Source: Akkermansia muciniphila (GTDB lineage Bacteria > Verrucomicrobiota > Verrucomicrobiia > Verrucomicrobiales > Akkermansiaceae). From it: a stretch of 64,000 nt of DNA. This document shows positions 34,010 to 43,074 of the stretch, in pieces (within the stretch, counting starts at the first letter, position 1; every line of letters starts with the position of its first letter). The notes under the pieces were generated by a model that saw only the letters and a program-made list of their open reading frames with translations, did not search any database and had not been told where the DNA came from. The translations under genes and the position numbers were made by a program. The stretch lies in contig CANQLV010000001.1 of the NCBI GenBank assembly GCA_947624785.1, positions 62,001-126,000 of the forward strand, written 5' to 3'.

Positions 34010-34348
34010 ATGGCGGAAAGCGGAAAGGCGGTGCGGTATGAATGCACCAGGTGCGGCGCATGCTGCCGCTGGGCCGGAGACGTGTGCATTGAGGAGGATG
34101 AAGTCCGGGAAATCTCCCGTTTCCTGCACATGGATGAGCAGGCCTTCATTGACGAATGCTGCCGCCTGAGGGCCAACCGGCGCGGATTGTCCATCCGGGA
34201 CGCGGAGGACGGCGCCTGCATGATGCTGGCGGAAGGCGGCTGCCGGATCAATCCCGTCAAACCGCGCCAGTGCCGCGGCTTCCCCAACCAATGGAACTTC
34301 CCCGGCTGGCGGGGCTTGTGCCGTGCCAGGGAAGTGGAAAAGGAATAA
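34010..34348 (+). CDS. YkgJ-family cysteine cluster protein
   Basis: The 112-residue protein has the family pattern of cysteines in YECTRCGACCRW, DVCIEEDE, DGACMML, GGCRINPVKPRQCRGFP and LCRA. It probably binds zinc or an Fe-S cluster. The function of the family is not known. It is spaced 6 bases after the glycosyltransferase-like gene and converges on aroA with a 27-base gap. Confidence 0.88.
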   Translation: MAESGKAVRYECTRCGACCRWAGDVCIEEDEVREISRFLHMDEQAFIDECCRLRANRRGLSIRDAEDGACMMLAEGGCRINPVKPRQCRGFPNQWNFPGWRGLCRAREVEKE

Positions 34349-34375
34349 AGGCCTCCGGCGCTTCTTCAGGATTGT

Positions 34376-35683
34376 TTACAGGAACTGCGCCAGATCCCGT
34401 TCAAAGCCGGGATAGGAAGTATTGATGCATTCCGCATCCGCCAGCACGGTGTCTCCCTGCGCGCTGAACCCGGCCACCAGGAAGCTCATGGCGATGCGGT
34501 GGTCTCCGTAGCTGGGCAATTCCGCGCCTTTCAGGGTGGCGCCTCCGTGGACGACCATGCCGTCGTCAAATTCCTCCACGTCCGCACCCATGAGCCGGAG
34601 ATTGGCCGCCGTGGTGGCGATGCGGTCCGTTTCCTTGACGCGCAGCTCGCGGGCGTTGCGGACGATGAAGTCTCCCTGGCCTAGGGCTCCGGCCACGGCC
34701 AGGATGGGGATTTCATCAATCAGGTTGGGGATTTCTTCCGGAAGCAGGCTGGTGCCGTGCAGGGAATCCGAACCGTATACGGTGATATCCCCGTACGGTT
34801 CGCCCGCATCCTCCGGGGAAGTGGTTGCAATGTCCATCCGCGCACCCATGCGTTTCAGCGCGCTGATGACGGCGTTCCGCGTCTTGTTCAGGCCCACCTG
34901 GCGCAGCGTCAGGCGGGAGCCGGGACGGCTGGCGGCGGCCACCATCCAGAAGGCGGCGGAAGAGATGTCTGCGGGAACCGTCAGGTCATGGGCGGCGGGG
35001 AGCGCCGGACCCTGGGTACTGACGGTGAGGCCGTCCACCGTGCAGGGCACGCTGAAATGGCGGAACAGGCGCTCCGTGTGGTCGCGGGTGATGGCGGGCT
35101 GGCGCACGGTGGTGACGCCGTCTGCAAACATGGCGGCCAGCAGGATGGCGCTTTTCACCTGGGCGCTCGCCATGGGAAGCGTGTAGGAAATGGGGTGCAC
35201 CCGGCCGCCGCGGATAAACAGGGGGGCGCAGCCGGGCTTGGCGCCGCGGGCTTCAATCCGCGCGCCCATTTGTTCCAGAGGCTGCATGATGCGGCCCATG
35301 GGGCGGGAACTCAGGGAGGCGTCCCCGAACATTTCCGAGTCAAAGGGGCAGGCGGCCAGCATGCCGGCCAGCAGCCTCATGCCCGTGCCGGAATTGCCGC
35401 AGTCGATGGGCCGTTCCGGAGCCGCGGGTTTCATGGCGACGCCCGTTATCCGGAAGCGGACGGGGCCATACCCCTCCCGTTCTTCCAGCACTTCCACCGT
35501 GGCTCCCAGCTGCTCCATGGCGCGCAGGGTATTCAGGCAGTCTTCACTGCACAGGAAATTATCCACTTCCGTCACTCCCTGCGCCAGGCCGCCCAGAATG
35601 GCGGCGCGGTGGGAAATGCTCTTGTCTCCGGGTACGGTCAGTACCCCTTGCAGGGAGGAAATGAAATGGGAGTGAAGGTTCAT
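34376..35683 (-). CDS. aroA: 3-phosphoshikimate 1-carboxyvinyltransferase (EPSP synthase)
   Basis: This 435-residue enzyme joins shikimate-3-phosphate with phosphoenolpyruvate in the shikimate pathway. Signatures are LTVPGDKSISHRAAILG near the N-terminus, DCGNSGTGMRLLAG (phosphoenolpyruvate site) and RVKETDRIATTAANL with the final GDHRIAMSF. Its length and motif order are normal. It is not next to the other shikimate gene in the window, aroC at 38873. The family relative murA lies at 37113. Confidence 0.95.
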   Translation of the reverse strand: MNLHSHFISSLQGVLTVPGDKSISHRAAILGGLAQGVTEVDNFLCSEDCLNTLRAMEQLGATVEVLEEREGYGPVRFRITGVAMKPAAPERPIDCGNSGTGMRLLAGMLAACPFDSEMFGDASLSSRPMGRIMQPLEQMGARIEARGAKPGCAPLFIRGGRVHPISYTLPMASAQVKSAILLAAMFADGVTTVRQPAITRDHTERLFRHFSVPCTVDGLTVSTQGPALPAAHDLTVPADISSAAFWMVAAASRPGSRLTLRQVGLNKTRNAVISALKRMGARMDIATTSPEDAGEPYGDITVYGSDSLHGTSLLPEEIPNLIDEIPILAVAGALGQGDFIVRNARELRVKETDRIATTAANLRLMGADVEEFDDGMVVHGGATLKGAELPSYGDHRIAMSFLVAGFSAQGDTVLADAECINTSYPGFERDLAQFL

Positions 35684-35804
35684 GGACGTCCGGAAGAACT
35701 AACCTGTATTGGCCGCTGAATCAAGCCAATTACGAGACGGGCGTGCGGGGAAGGGGCAGTGGACGGAACTCCGGGAAGGCGCCGGGCGGCGGTCCAGAAT
35801 GGGG

Positions 35805-35832
35805 TTGATTTTGCGGGACGGTGACGTATATT
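35805..35832 (+). promoter_or_regulatory. Predicted promoter of a short transcript
   Basis: TTGATT and TATATT are separated by 16 bases. A start near 35839 would give a transcript of about 125 bases ending at the hairpin at 35924, or a leader for the lipoprotein gene at 36007. Confidence 0.5.
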
Positions 35833-35838
35833 AAGGCG

Positions 35839-35965
35839 CGTTATCGGCTGCATCCACCTGAAAGGAAGGAGAGAGCTTTTCAGGATCAATGGATCAAGCT
35901 GGTTTTCATAGGTAGTAAGTTGGAGCGGCCATGGGAGTGATCCTGTGGCCGCTTTACTTTGTTTC
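35839..35965 (+). ncRNA. Candidate small structured RNA or attenuated leader
   Basis: A promoter-like pair lies just before this stretch. A first hairpin pairs CCTGAAA (35857-35863) with TTTCAGG (35878-35884) and holds GGAAGGAG in its loop. A terminator-like hairpin with a T-rich tail closes it at 35924. No convincing protein is encoded; only a tiny open frame starting at 35889 (MDQAGFHR) is present. No known RNA family is recognised. Confidence 0.4.
35924..35961 (+). terminator. Terminator-like hairpin at the end of the candidate RNA
   Basis: The 8-base stem AGCGGCCA/TGGCCGCT has a 14-base loop followed by TTACTTTG. It could end a small RNA or attenuate transcription into 36007. Confidence 0.5.
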
Positions 35966-36006
35966 AAAGGATTATTATTCAATACGGTATGGAATAAAAA
36001 AGGCCG

Positions 36007-36464
36007 ATGGGTTTTATTGTCCGGCCTGTCTTTCTCTGTACCGCGCTGAGCGTCGTGGCCGCCTGCTCCCAGCGCCAATCCGTGCAGCCCGTTGCGGAAG
36101 CGGCACGGCCGTACATGTCAGCATCGGTGCCCTTGTGTACGACGTCACGTTGAAAGATGACGGAGTGGAGGTGGAGAGAAGGCCGTTCGCCTTATATGCG
36201 AATGCGCTGGAGAAGCAGTACCCTGTTAAAAAGGTATTTCTGAAAGGCGACGCCTACAAGGTGGAATCCCTGGCCAAAATCCTCTTAAAGGAAGGATGGA
36301 CTAAAGGCGCCTCTCTTCAGCCGGAAGAGACGGCCGTTTTTCTGCATGCCCCAGGGGAAAAGAAATTTCATCCGGTACCTGCCGCAAGCGGCAATACCGC
36401 CGTCTGCAAGGCACTGAACAAAGCGTGCTATGAGGCGTGCCTGAAGGAACCCGGGATTTCCTAA
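36007..36464 (+). pseudogene. Frameshifted lipoprotein gene
   Basis: From the ATG at 36007 one frame encodes a good lipoprotein signal, MGFIVRPVFLCTALSVVAAC, with lipobox VAAC, and then stops near 36153. From about 36111 the adjacent frame encodes an apparently intact soluble domain (VSIGALVYDVTLKDDG to CLKEPGIS) with no start of its own. Joining the frames near 36110 gives about 150 residues of a coherent lipoprotein of unknown function. This implies a one-base indel, either a real mutation or a sequence error. The stop lies in the loop of a perfect inverted repeat (36440-36481). Confidence 0.6.
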
Positions 36465-36481
36465 GCCCGGGTTCCTTCAGG
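36440..36481 (+). repeat. Perfect 16-base inverted repeat across the stop codon
   Basis: CCTGAAGGAACCCGGG and its exact complement flank a 10-base loop that contains the TAA of the lipoprotein frame. No T run follows, so it may be a stability hairpin rather than an intrinsic terminator. Confidence 0.6.
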
Positions 36482-36517
36482 CAAGGGAACAAAAATGCCC
36501 TCCGTCCTGCTTTGGGC

Positions 36518-36546
36518 TTTACCGCGCGCCGCTGAAAGCGTATGTA
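36518..36546 (+). promoter_or_regulatory. Predicted promoter of rnpB
   Basis: TTTACC and TATGTA are separated by 17 bases. The expected start, 7 bases after the -10, coincides with the first base of RNase P helix P1 at 36553. Confidence 0.6.
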
Positions 36547-36552
36547 GTCCGT

Positions 36553-36972
<420 letters not shown>

Positions 36973-37061
36973 CTCTGTCTTTTTTGCCGGGATGCTTTCC
37001 GCCTCCATTTCCGGGAAGGGAAACGTCCGGGAAATTGTCCGGTTCCGGGGGCTCTTTGGGG

Positions 37062-37089
37062 TTGCATGGGCGTCTCAAATGTGTAGAAT
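37062..37089 (+). promoter_or_regulatory. Predicted promoter of murA
   Basis: TTGCAT and TAGAAT are separated by 16 bases. A start near 37096 leaves a 17-base leader before the murA ATG at 37113. Confidence 0.5.
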
Positions 37090-37112
37090 CCGTCACCTAA
37101 TTGCCACCCACT

Positions 37113-38390
37113 ATGGAGAAGCTTGTTGTACACGGAGGTTTTACGCTGAGGGGAGCCGTCAATATCAGCGGGTCCAAAAATGCGTCCCTGCCCATTCTGG
37201 CCGCATCCCTGCTGACGGATGAGCCTGTGGTGGTGCGCCGTGTGCCGGATGTCTCAGACACCAATTTCATGGTTCAGATCATGGGCCAGCTGGGCGCCTC
37301 CGTGGAGAGGTCCAGCGGCAACGTGCGGGTGGAGGCCAGGAACCTGCATTCCGAAGCCGCCTATGAACAGGTGCGCAAGATGCGCGCCTCCATCTGCCTG
37401 ATGGGCCCCCTGATGGCCCGCATGCAGCGGTGCGTGATTCCGCTGCCGGGCGGCTGCGTGATCGGCGATCGTCCCGTGGACCTGCACATCCGGGCCATTC
37501 AGGCGCTGGGAGCGCAGGTGCAGATTGAACGCGGCAACCTGGTTATCGAAGCGCCCCGGGGGTTGAAGGGAGCCACCATAGATTTGAGGGGCGACCACGG
37601 CCCCACCGTTCTGGGAACGGACAACCTGATGATGGCCGCCGTGCTGGCGGAAGGAACCACCGTCATTGAATCCGCCGCCTCCGAGCCGGAAGTGGTGGAC
37701 CTGGCGAACTTTCTGATCAAGATGGGCGCCAACATTCAGGGCGCCGGAACGCGCCGGATCGTCATTGAAGGGGTTGAAAAACTCCGCGGCTGCAACCATA
37801 CCGTTATTCCGGACCGCATTGAGGCCGGCACCTTCATGGTGGCCGCGGCCATGATGGGGGACGGCGTGACCCTGCGGCGCGTCTGTGAGGATCACATGAC
37901 CGTGGTGACGGACCTGCTCCGAAAATGCGGGCACCACGTGGAATTCAACGAACGGGGGGACACGGTCACCATCATTGCCGGGAATACGCCCAAATGCGGG
38001 GAAATCAAGACGGCCCCCTATCCCGGCTATCCCACGGACATGCAGGCCCAGATGACGGCCCTCTTTGCCACCACGCCGGGCATCTCCGTGGTGAAGGATA
38101 CCATTTTCCCGCAGCGTTTCATGCACTGCTCCGAGCTCAAGCGCATGGGCGCGGACATCAAGGTGGACAACGGCACCGCCGTCATCTCCGGCGTGGAAAG
38201 CCTGAGCGGCGCGCCCGTCATGGCGTCCGACCTGCGCGCATCCGCCGCGCTGGTGCTGGCCGCCCTGAAGGCGGAAGGCACCACGGAAATCCACCGCCTG
38301 TACCACATTGACCGGGGCTATGAAATGATTGATGAAAAGCTCCTGGCGATCGGCGCCGCGGTGGAAAGACAGCCGGATGACGATAATTAA
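37113..38390 (+). CDS. murA: UDP-N-acetylglucosamine 1-carboxyvinyltransferase
   Basis: This 425-residue enzyme transfers enolpyruvate to UDP-GlcNAc, the first committed step of peptidoglycan synthesis. It has [15 protein letters not shown] near residue 20. The catalytic cysteine is Cys115 in [15 protein letters not shown], the same number as in E. coli, so fosfomycin sensitivity would be expected from the site alone. The later [12 protein letters not shown] and [12 protein letters not shown] regions are typical. The ATG at 37113 fits both family start and promoter; the ATG-like start four codons upstream does not. Confidence 0.96.
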   Translation: MEKLVVHGGFTLRGAVNISGSKNASLPILAASLLTDEPVVVRRVPDVSDTNFMVQIMGQLGASVERSSGNVRVEARNLHSEAAYEQVRKMRASICLMGPLMARMQRCVIPLPGGCVIGDRPVDLHIRAIQALGAQVQIERGNLVIEAPRGLKGATIDLRGDHGPTVLGTDNLMMAAVLAEGTTVIESAASEPEVVDLANFLIKMGANIQGAGTRRIVIEGVEKLRGCNHTVIPDRIEAGTFMVAAAMMGDGVTLRRVCEDHMTVVTDLLRKCGHHVEFNERGDTVTIIAGNTPKCGEIKTAPYPGYPTDMQAQMTALFATTPGISVVKDTIFPQRFMHCSELKRMGADIKVDNGTAVISGVESLSGAPVMASDLRASAALVLAALKAEGTTEIHRLYHIDRGYEMIDEKLLAIGAAVERQPDDDN

Positions 38391-38472
38391 GGCGGTTTTT
38401 AGGCCCGGATTTGCCGTTGTACCGCATTTTTTCTTTACTGTCAGGACTCCGTATGCTATTCACCGAAGTCCT

Positions 38473-38742
38473 ATGAACAAGGCTCAACTGATCGAACTGA
38501 TTCAAAACAAGCTGGGTGCCGATACGACCAAGAAGCACGCTGAAGAAGCTCTGGCCGCTGTGCTGGAATCCATCAAGGAAGGCGTGCAGGAATCCGGCAA
38601 GGTGCAGATCATCGGCTTTGGTACGTTTGCTACCAAGACCCGTGAAGCCCGGACCGGCCGCAACCCGAAGACCGGCAAGGCGATCAACATTCCCGCCTCC
38701 AAGACGGTTGCGTTCAAGGCCTCTTCCGCCCTGAAGGACTGA
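38473..38742 (+). CDS. HU-family DNA-binding protein
   Basis: The 89-residue protein has the HU/IHF fold. It begins MNKAQLIELIQNKLG, has the dimer core VQIIGFGTFATKTREARTGRNPKTG, and ends with PASKTVAFKASSALKD. It bends and compacts DNA in the nucleoid. The codon choice is biased towards C-ending codons, in line with high expression. The ATG at 38473 fits the family; the upstream open frame overlaps the end of murA and is not used. A strong terminator follows. Confidence 0.93.
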   Translation: MNKAQLIELIQNKLGADTTKKHAEEALAAVLESIKEGVQESGKVQIIGFGTFATKTREARTGRNPKTGKAINIPASKTVAFKASSALKD

Positions 38743-38779
38743 GACGGCAGCTGCTTCTAAAAGAGCACTTTTCTTTCAG

Positions 38780-38812
38780 CACCCCGTCCGCAGCGGACCG
38801 GGGTGTTTTTTT
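38780..38812 (+). terminator. Rho-independent terminator of the HU gene
   Basis: The hairpin CACCCCGTCCG/CGGACCGGGGTG, with one bulged base, is followed by seven T residues. Confidence 0.85.
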
Positions 38813-38837
38813 ATGTCCCGTTGCGGGTGTCCACGGC

Positions 38838-38866
38838 TTGACCGGATGGGCGCCGCCGTCTAGAAT
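38838..38866 (+). promoter_or_regulatory. Predicted promoter of aroC, leaderless transcript likely
   Basis: TTGACC and TAGAAT are separated by 17 bases. The -10 ends only 6 bases before the ATG at 38873, so transcription should start at or beside the start codon. Confidence 0.55.
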
Positions 38867-38872
38867 GCCGCC

Positions 38873-39958
38873 ATGTCCAGCAGTTTTGGTCAGGTGTTCA
38901 GAATCTCCACCTGGGGTGAATCCCATGGAGCCGGGGTGGGCGTGGTGATTGACGGCTGTCCGTCCCTCGTCCCGGTGACGGAAGAAGCCATTCAGCGGGA
39001 GCTGGACCGGCGCAGGCCGGGGCAGAGCGACATCGTGACGCCCCGCAGGGAGGAAGACCGCGCGGAAATACTCTCCGGCGTGCTGGACGGCAAAACCCTG
39101 GGAACGCCCATCGCCGTCAGCGTGCGGAACAAGGACCACCGTTCCTCCGCCTATGATGAAATGGCCCACACGTACCGCCCCTCCCATGCGGACTACACGT
39201 ACGACGCCAAATACGGCATCCGCGCCTGGGCGGGGGGCGGCAGGGCCTCCGCGCGGGAGACCATCGGGCGCGTCGCCGCCGGGGCTGTAGCCAGGGCCGT
39301 GCTCAAGCAGGCCTTTCCCGGCATGGAAATCATGGCCTGGGTGGACCAGGTGCATCACGTGAAAGCCTCCGTGGACTGGGAGGCCGTGACGGCCTCCGTC
39401 ATTGAAAGCAACATCGTCCGCACGGCGGACCCTTCCGCGGCGGAAGCCATGATCGCCGCCATCAAGGAGGCGCGGGACGCCGGCAACTCCCTGGGCGGCG
39501 TGGTCAAATGCGTGGTGCGCGGCTGCCCTCCCGGACTGGGGGACCCCGTCTTTGACAAGCTGGACGCGACGCTTGCCCACGCCATGATGAGCATTCCCGC
39601 CACCAAGGCCTTCGCCGTAGGCTCCGGCTTTGAAGCGGCGGACATGACCGGACTGGAACACAACGACCCTTTTTACATGCGGGACGGCCATGTGCGTACC
39701 GTCACCAACCACTCCGGCGGCATCCAGGGCGGCATCTCCAACGGGGAGGACATCCTGATGCGCATCGGCTTCAAGCCCACCGCCACCTTGATGGTTGACC
39801 AGCAGACGGTCAACCAGGCAGGGGAGGACGCGCGTCTCCAGGGCAGGGGACGGCATGACGCCTGCGTGCTGCCGCGCGCCGTGCCCATTGTGGAAGCCAT
39901 GGCCTGGCTCTGCCTGTGCGACCACTACCTGCGCCAGCGCTGCCAGCGGGCGTTGTAA
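38873..39958 (+). CDS. aroC: Chorismate synthase
   Basis: This 361-residue enzyme uses reduced flavin to make chorismate from EPSP, the last shikimate step. Signatures are [16 protein letters not shown] at the N-terminus, [15 protein letters not shown] and the central [27 protein letters not shown]. The C-terminal [16 protein letters not shown] completes the set. Its product feeds the isochorismate synthase encoded at 802. The predicted promoter leaves no 5' leader. The next gene starts 22 bases after its stop. Confidence 0.96.
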   Translation: MSSSFGQVFRISTWGESHGAGVGVVIDGCPSLVPVTEEAIQRELDRRRPGQSDIVTPRREEDRAEILSGVLDGKTLGTPIAVSVRNKDHRSSAYDEMAHTYRPSHADYTYDAKYGIRAWAGGGRASARETIGRVAAGAVARAVLKQAFPGMEIMAWVDQVHHVKASVDWEAVTASVIESNIVRTADPSAAEAMIAAIKEARDAGNSLGGVVKCVVRGCPPGLGDPVFDKLDATLAHAMMSIPATKAFAVGSGFEAADMTGLEHNDPFYMRDGHVRTVTNHSGGIQGGISNGEDILMRIGFKPTATLMVDQQTVNQAGEDARLQGRGRHDACVLPRAVPIVEAMAWLCLCDHYLRQRCQRAL

Positions 39959-39980
39959 CGCGGCTTCTTTCCCGTCATTC

Positions 39981-40877
39981 ATGGACTCCTCCCTCACATT
40001 CTACCTGGTTCTGGGCGCGCTGCTGGTTGGCTTCATCGTGCTCGGCATGCTGAAGGGGATGATCAAGATGCTCCTGTTCGGCGCGGCGGTGCTCTCCGCC
40101 GTGGCGGCGTACTTCTGGCTGTCCAAATACGGCTTTACCTATCTCTCCTTCATCACCAGCGACCCGCGGGAATGGATGGTCACCGTGCTGTCCGTAGGGG
40201 GGGCCGCGGCGGTCTTCTTCATCTTCATGCACGGCCTCTTCTGGTTCAGCGACGTCTTCTCCTGGGGGCGGCGCATGGGCTTTGGCGGCGCCAAGGGCAT
40301 CGTCACCACCATCCTGATGGCGGCGGTTGTCTGCTGGGTGGGCGTCATGTGCATCTTCTACTACGGCTCCATGGCGGAAATGACCCGCGCCCGGGAACTG
40401 GCCCTGTACCACATGGACCCCAACCGCACCATTTCCCTGCCCGCCATTTACTCCGTCAAGAAGTCCATCACGGACAATCCCCACCTGAACTGGCTGGTGA
40501 CCATCTCCCCGGAACACGACCCGGAACGCCTCTCCCTCGCAAAAATGATTGCCTACCTGGTGACGCTCAGCCCGGAACTCTCCGACCAGCGCCGCACCCA
40601 GCTGGATTGCTACATGCCCCGCTCCCGCATCACCAGCCGTGTGCTGAGCCTGAAAAGCCTGAGTGAAGACCCCGCCATCCGCCTGCTGGTGGAAAAGGGG
40701 GACATGCAGGGCCTTTACAACGACGTCAAGCTCACCCGCTTCCTGGAAGACCAGGACGTGCGCTCCGTCCTGTCCCAGCTGGATGTGGACCGCGTGCTTG
40801 GTTTCGTCACGGAAACCCGCCAGACGGCCCCCGCCGGGAATGAATACATTCCCGAAGCTACTCCGATTGAGGAATAA
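39981..40877 (+). CDS. Membrane protein of unknown function, possibly CvpA-like
   Basis: The 298-residue protein has four hydrophobic segments in the first 140 residues, starting MDSSLTFYLVLGALLVGFIV. The order GMLKGMIKMLLFGAAVLSAVAAY and GRRMGFGGAKGIV recalls CvpA-type proteins. The C-terminal half (about 150-298) is soluble and helical. CvpA-like proteins affect envelope integrity in some bacteria, but I am not certain of the family here. The ATG at 39981 lies 22 bases after aroC, so the two may share a transcript. Confidence 0.65.
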   Translation: MDSSLTFYLVLGALLVGFIVLGMLKGMIKMLLFGAAVLSAVAAYFWLSKYGFTYLSFITSDPREWMVTVLSVGGAAAVFFIFMHGLFWFSDVFSWGRRMGFGGAKGIVTTILMAAVVCWVGVMCIFYYGSMAEMTRARELALYHMDPNRTISLPAIYSVKKSITDNPHLNWLVTISPEHDPERLSLAKMIAYLVTLSPELSDQRRTQLDCYMPRSRITSRVLSLKSLSEDPAIRLLVEKGDMQGLYNDVKLTRFLEDQDVRSVLSQLDVDRVLGFVTETRQTAPAGNEYIPEATPIEE

Positions 40878-40978
40878 GTGGGGATGCTTTTCTCCCCTGA
40901 ATTGTTTTCATTTCTACTATCCGCTTTTCAAAAGCTTTCCTGTTGGGTAGTATTGGATATATTCAAGATTGATTTGGC

Positions 40979-42391
40979 ATGGATGAAGAAAAATGGAAGG
41001 AAGAATTGGAGAAATGGGAGCATGAGATTGCTCTTAATCCTGAAAATGCTGAGGCTTACTCCAAAAGAGGAACTGTATTGTTTGTTCTAGGGAGGAAGAA
41101 GGAAGCACTGGACAGCTACAACAGGGCTCTGGAGATCAACCCTAAGTACGAGAAGGCCTGGAATAATAAAGGTGTTTTATTAGGCTATTGCGGAAGAAAA
41201 AAAGAAGCTTTAGACTGCTACATTAAAGCTCTCCAGATTAATGCCAATCATGAAAAAATTAGGCGAAATCGTAGAGTTTTAATAGGAAGCGATGAATTTT
41301 GGGACAGCTTGTCCGGGGATAGCCTCCCGGATTTATGGAGTGGGGACGAAGACTTCAATATTTTGGCAAGCAGGGAAAAATTGAAAGACTGCTCTGGGAA
41401 GGATTTGCAGAGTATCCGTCATCTATGGGTAGAGCAATATCGGTTACTGCATCTGCTTAGTGCTGATCTTGATCAGGTCGGGCATTATACTTCCACGAAC
41501 GTCTTTGAAACCTTGCTTCAGGAACAAGAGGAAACAAAGGGTAAAGCAACGCCCTTGCTGTTATGCAGTCTGGCGGCAGCCAACGACCCTACGGAGGGGA
41601 CCGTATTCCAGTCCTTGCTGGGGGTAGACTGCATGCCTTTCCAAAGAATCCACAGTAATCTTGCCGTATTGCAAACCTCTTTTTCCTCCTCCATTGGTTC
41701 CTTGAACCAGTTCCGTCTTTATGGAAAGAACAACGGAGAGGAGGGAACGGGGCTTTGCCTGGTATTTAACCGGTCTTTTTTTGCCGGGCCCGGAGAAACA
41801 TCCATGGTTGCCGTGAAGAGGGATCAGGAACAATCCTCCGAGGAAGAGGGAGCAGCATGTCGCAAGCTGCCGCTTTATTGGGTGCTGTATTATGACCGTG
41901 ATTCCGAACATGTTTATTATACTCCCGCATGTATCGAATACAGCTTGAATAAAGAATTTAAGATGAAAAAAAATTCTGTGAAAAAAACTGACTTGAAGAA
42001 AGTTGAGGACATTGGAAAATCGTTGAAGAGGATCCGGGATCATTTTAAGGCAATTAGCAAAGAATATCAGCAGACTGCCCTGGAAATGCTTATTTACCTG
42101 AGGCATCTGGTGAAGGATGCCGCCTTCAAGGACGAAAAAGAGTTAAGAATTCTGTCTTTGCATCCCTACAATGACCATGATTCGTCCCTCAAGGTATTGC
42201 CGGGCAAAAACTGTCTATCGGTCGACTATTTGCCAGTCATTCATGAGGAGGAGGAATATCTGGAGAAGGTGATTGCCGGACCCAAATTGAGAGATTTTCC
42301 CAACCTGGTGGATGTGGCCAAATTCAGGCTTCATCGTTTGGGAGGAAAGAAGGAAGTGGAATTTTGCCAGTCGCAGGCGCCTTTGAGTTGA
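40979..42391 (+). CDS. TPR protein with C-terminal DUF2971-like domain
   Basis: The protein has 470 residues. The first 100 hold two to three tetratricopeptide repeats (AEAYSKRGTVLFVLGRKKEA, EKAWNNKGVLLGYCGRKKEA). From about 160 the pattern VGHYTSTNVFETLL, AAANDPTEG, SFSSSIGSLNQFRLYG, GTGLCLVF and KDEKELRI resembles DUF2971, a domain of unknown function. No signal peptide is present. The base composition is visibly AT-richer than the flanking aroC and metallophosphoesterase genes, which suggests later acquisition. Some DUF2971 genes are found among bacterial accessory loci. Any defence role here is speculation. Confidence 0.65.
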   Translation: MDEEKWKEELEKWEHEIALNPENAEAYSKRGTVLFVLGRKKEALDSYNRALEINPKYEKAWNNKGVLLGYCGRKKEALDCYIKALQINANHEKIRRNRRVLIGSDEFWDSLSGDSLPDLWSGDEDFNILASREKLKDCSGKDLQSIRHLWVEQYRLLHLLSADLDQVGHYTSTNVFETLLQEQEETKGKATPLLLCSLAAANDPTEGTVFQSLLGVDCMPFQRIHSNLAVLQTSFSSSIGSLNQFRLYGKNNGEEGTGLCLVFNRSFFAGPGETSMVAVKRDQEQSSEEEGAACRKLPLYWVLYYDRDSEHVYYTPACIEYSLNKEFKMKKNSVKKTDLKKVEDIGKSLKRIRDHFKAISKEYQQTALEMLIYLRHLVKDAAFKDEKELRILSLHPYNDHDSSLKVLPGKNCLSVDYLPVIHEEEEYLEKVIAGPKLRDFPNLVDVAKFRLHRLGGKKEVEFCQSQAPLS

Positions 42392-42490
42392 ATTTAGGGA
42401 GCTGGGAGAAAGTCTTCGCACAATTTTGGCGGGGATGATGAAAGCCCGGAGCCCTTCATCCCAGGAAGAATCCGGTTTTTAGTCCGTCTA

Positions 42491-43042
42491 TTATATTCCT
42501 TTCTGCGACTGTTGGACCGTCAATGTGCGCGGGTGCTGGGGAAGGGTGAAGCACCAGCCGAAGAGGCGCACAAAACGGTAGTAAAGACCCTTGCGGCTGG
42601 CGTGCTGGCTGGTCATGAGGTCGTAGAAGGCCAGGTCAATCTGGCTTCTGGCGATGGGGGCCCCGTTCATTTTGGCGTGCAGCATGGCGTCGTGGAACAG
42701 GGAAGGGAGGAGCATATCCGGCGGGGTGGTTCCCCAGGTGACGCCGTCCCAGCCGTAGCCGGGAGAGATGGTGAATGTACTGCCCTCCGCTTTCAGGCGG
42801 ATGGAGGGGTCATACACGCTGGCGGCGGTCCAATGGCCGAAGTCCGCCTTTTTTCTTCCGCTGGTCCATGTGATGGCGTTCCTGGTGACGTAGAAGGGTT
42901 TGCCTTCGTAGAGGGTTCCTTCATACCACCCGGCCACGGCTTCCGGAGCCTCGACGGGCGTGGAGCACGATTCCAGCAGCATGGCCGCGCAGGAGGCTGT
43001 GAATAATAGGTGAATATAATGTGAACAAGGTGGAGAGGACAT
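42491..43042 (-). CDS. Lipoprotein with DUF1353-like pattern
   Basis: This 183-residue protein has a signal ending in lipobox LESC (MLLESCSTP). The body contains ISPGYGWDGVTWG, PSLFHDAMLHAKMNGAP and RSQIDLAFYDLM. This order recalls DUF1353 proteins, whose members keep an H-D-x(3)-H-like core; the family function is unknown. The match is by eye and only moderate. It shares the minus strand with the metallophosphoesterase gene (43075-43932), separated by 32 bases, so the pair may be one unit. Confidence 0.55.
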   Translation of the reverse strand: MSSPPCSHYIHLLFTASCAAMLLESCSTPVEAPEAVAGWYEGTLYEGKPFYVTRNAITWTSGRKKADFGHWTAASVYDPSIRLKAEGSTFTISPGYGWDGVTWGTTPPDMLLPSLFHDAMLHAKMNGAPIARSQIDLAFYDLMTSQHASRKGLYYRFVRLFGWCFTLPQHPRTLTVQQSQKGI

Positions 43043-43074
43043 AGGTTGGCGGGGAGTGTTTCAGAGGATTGTTC

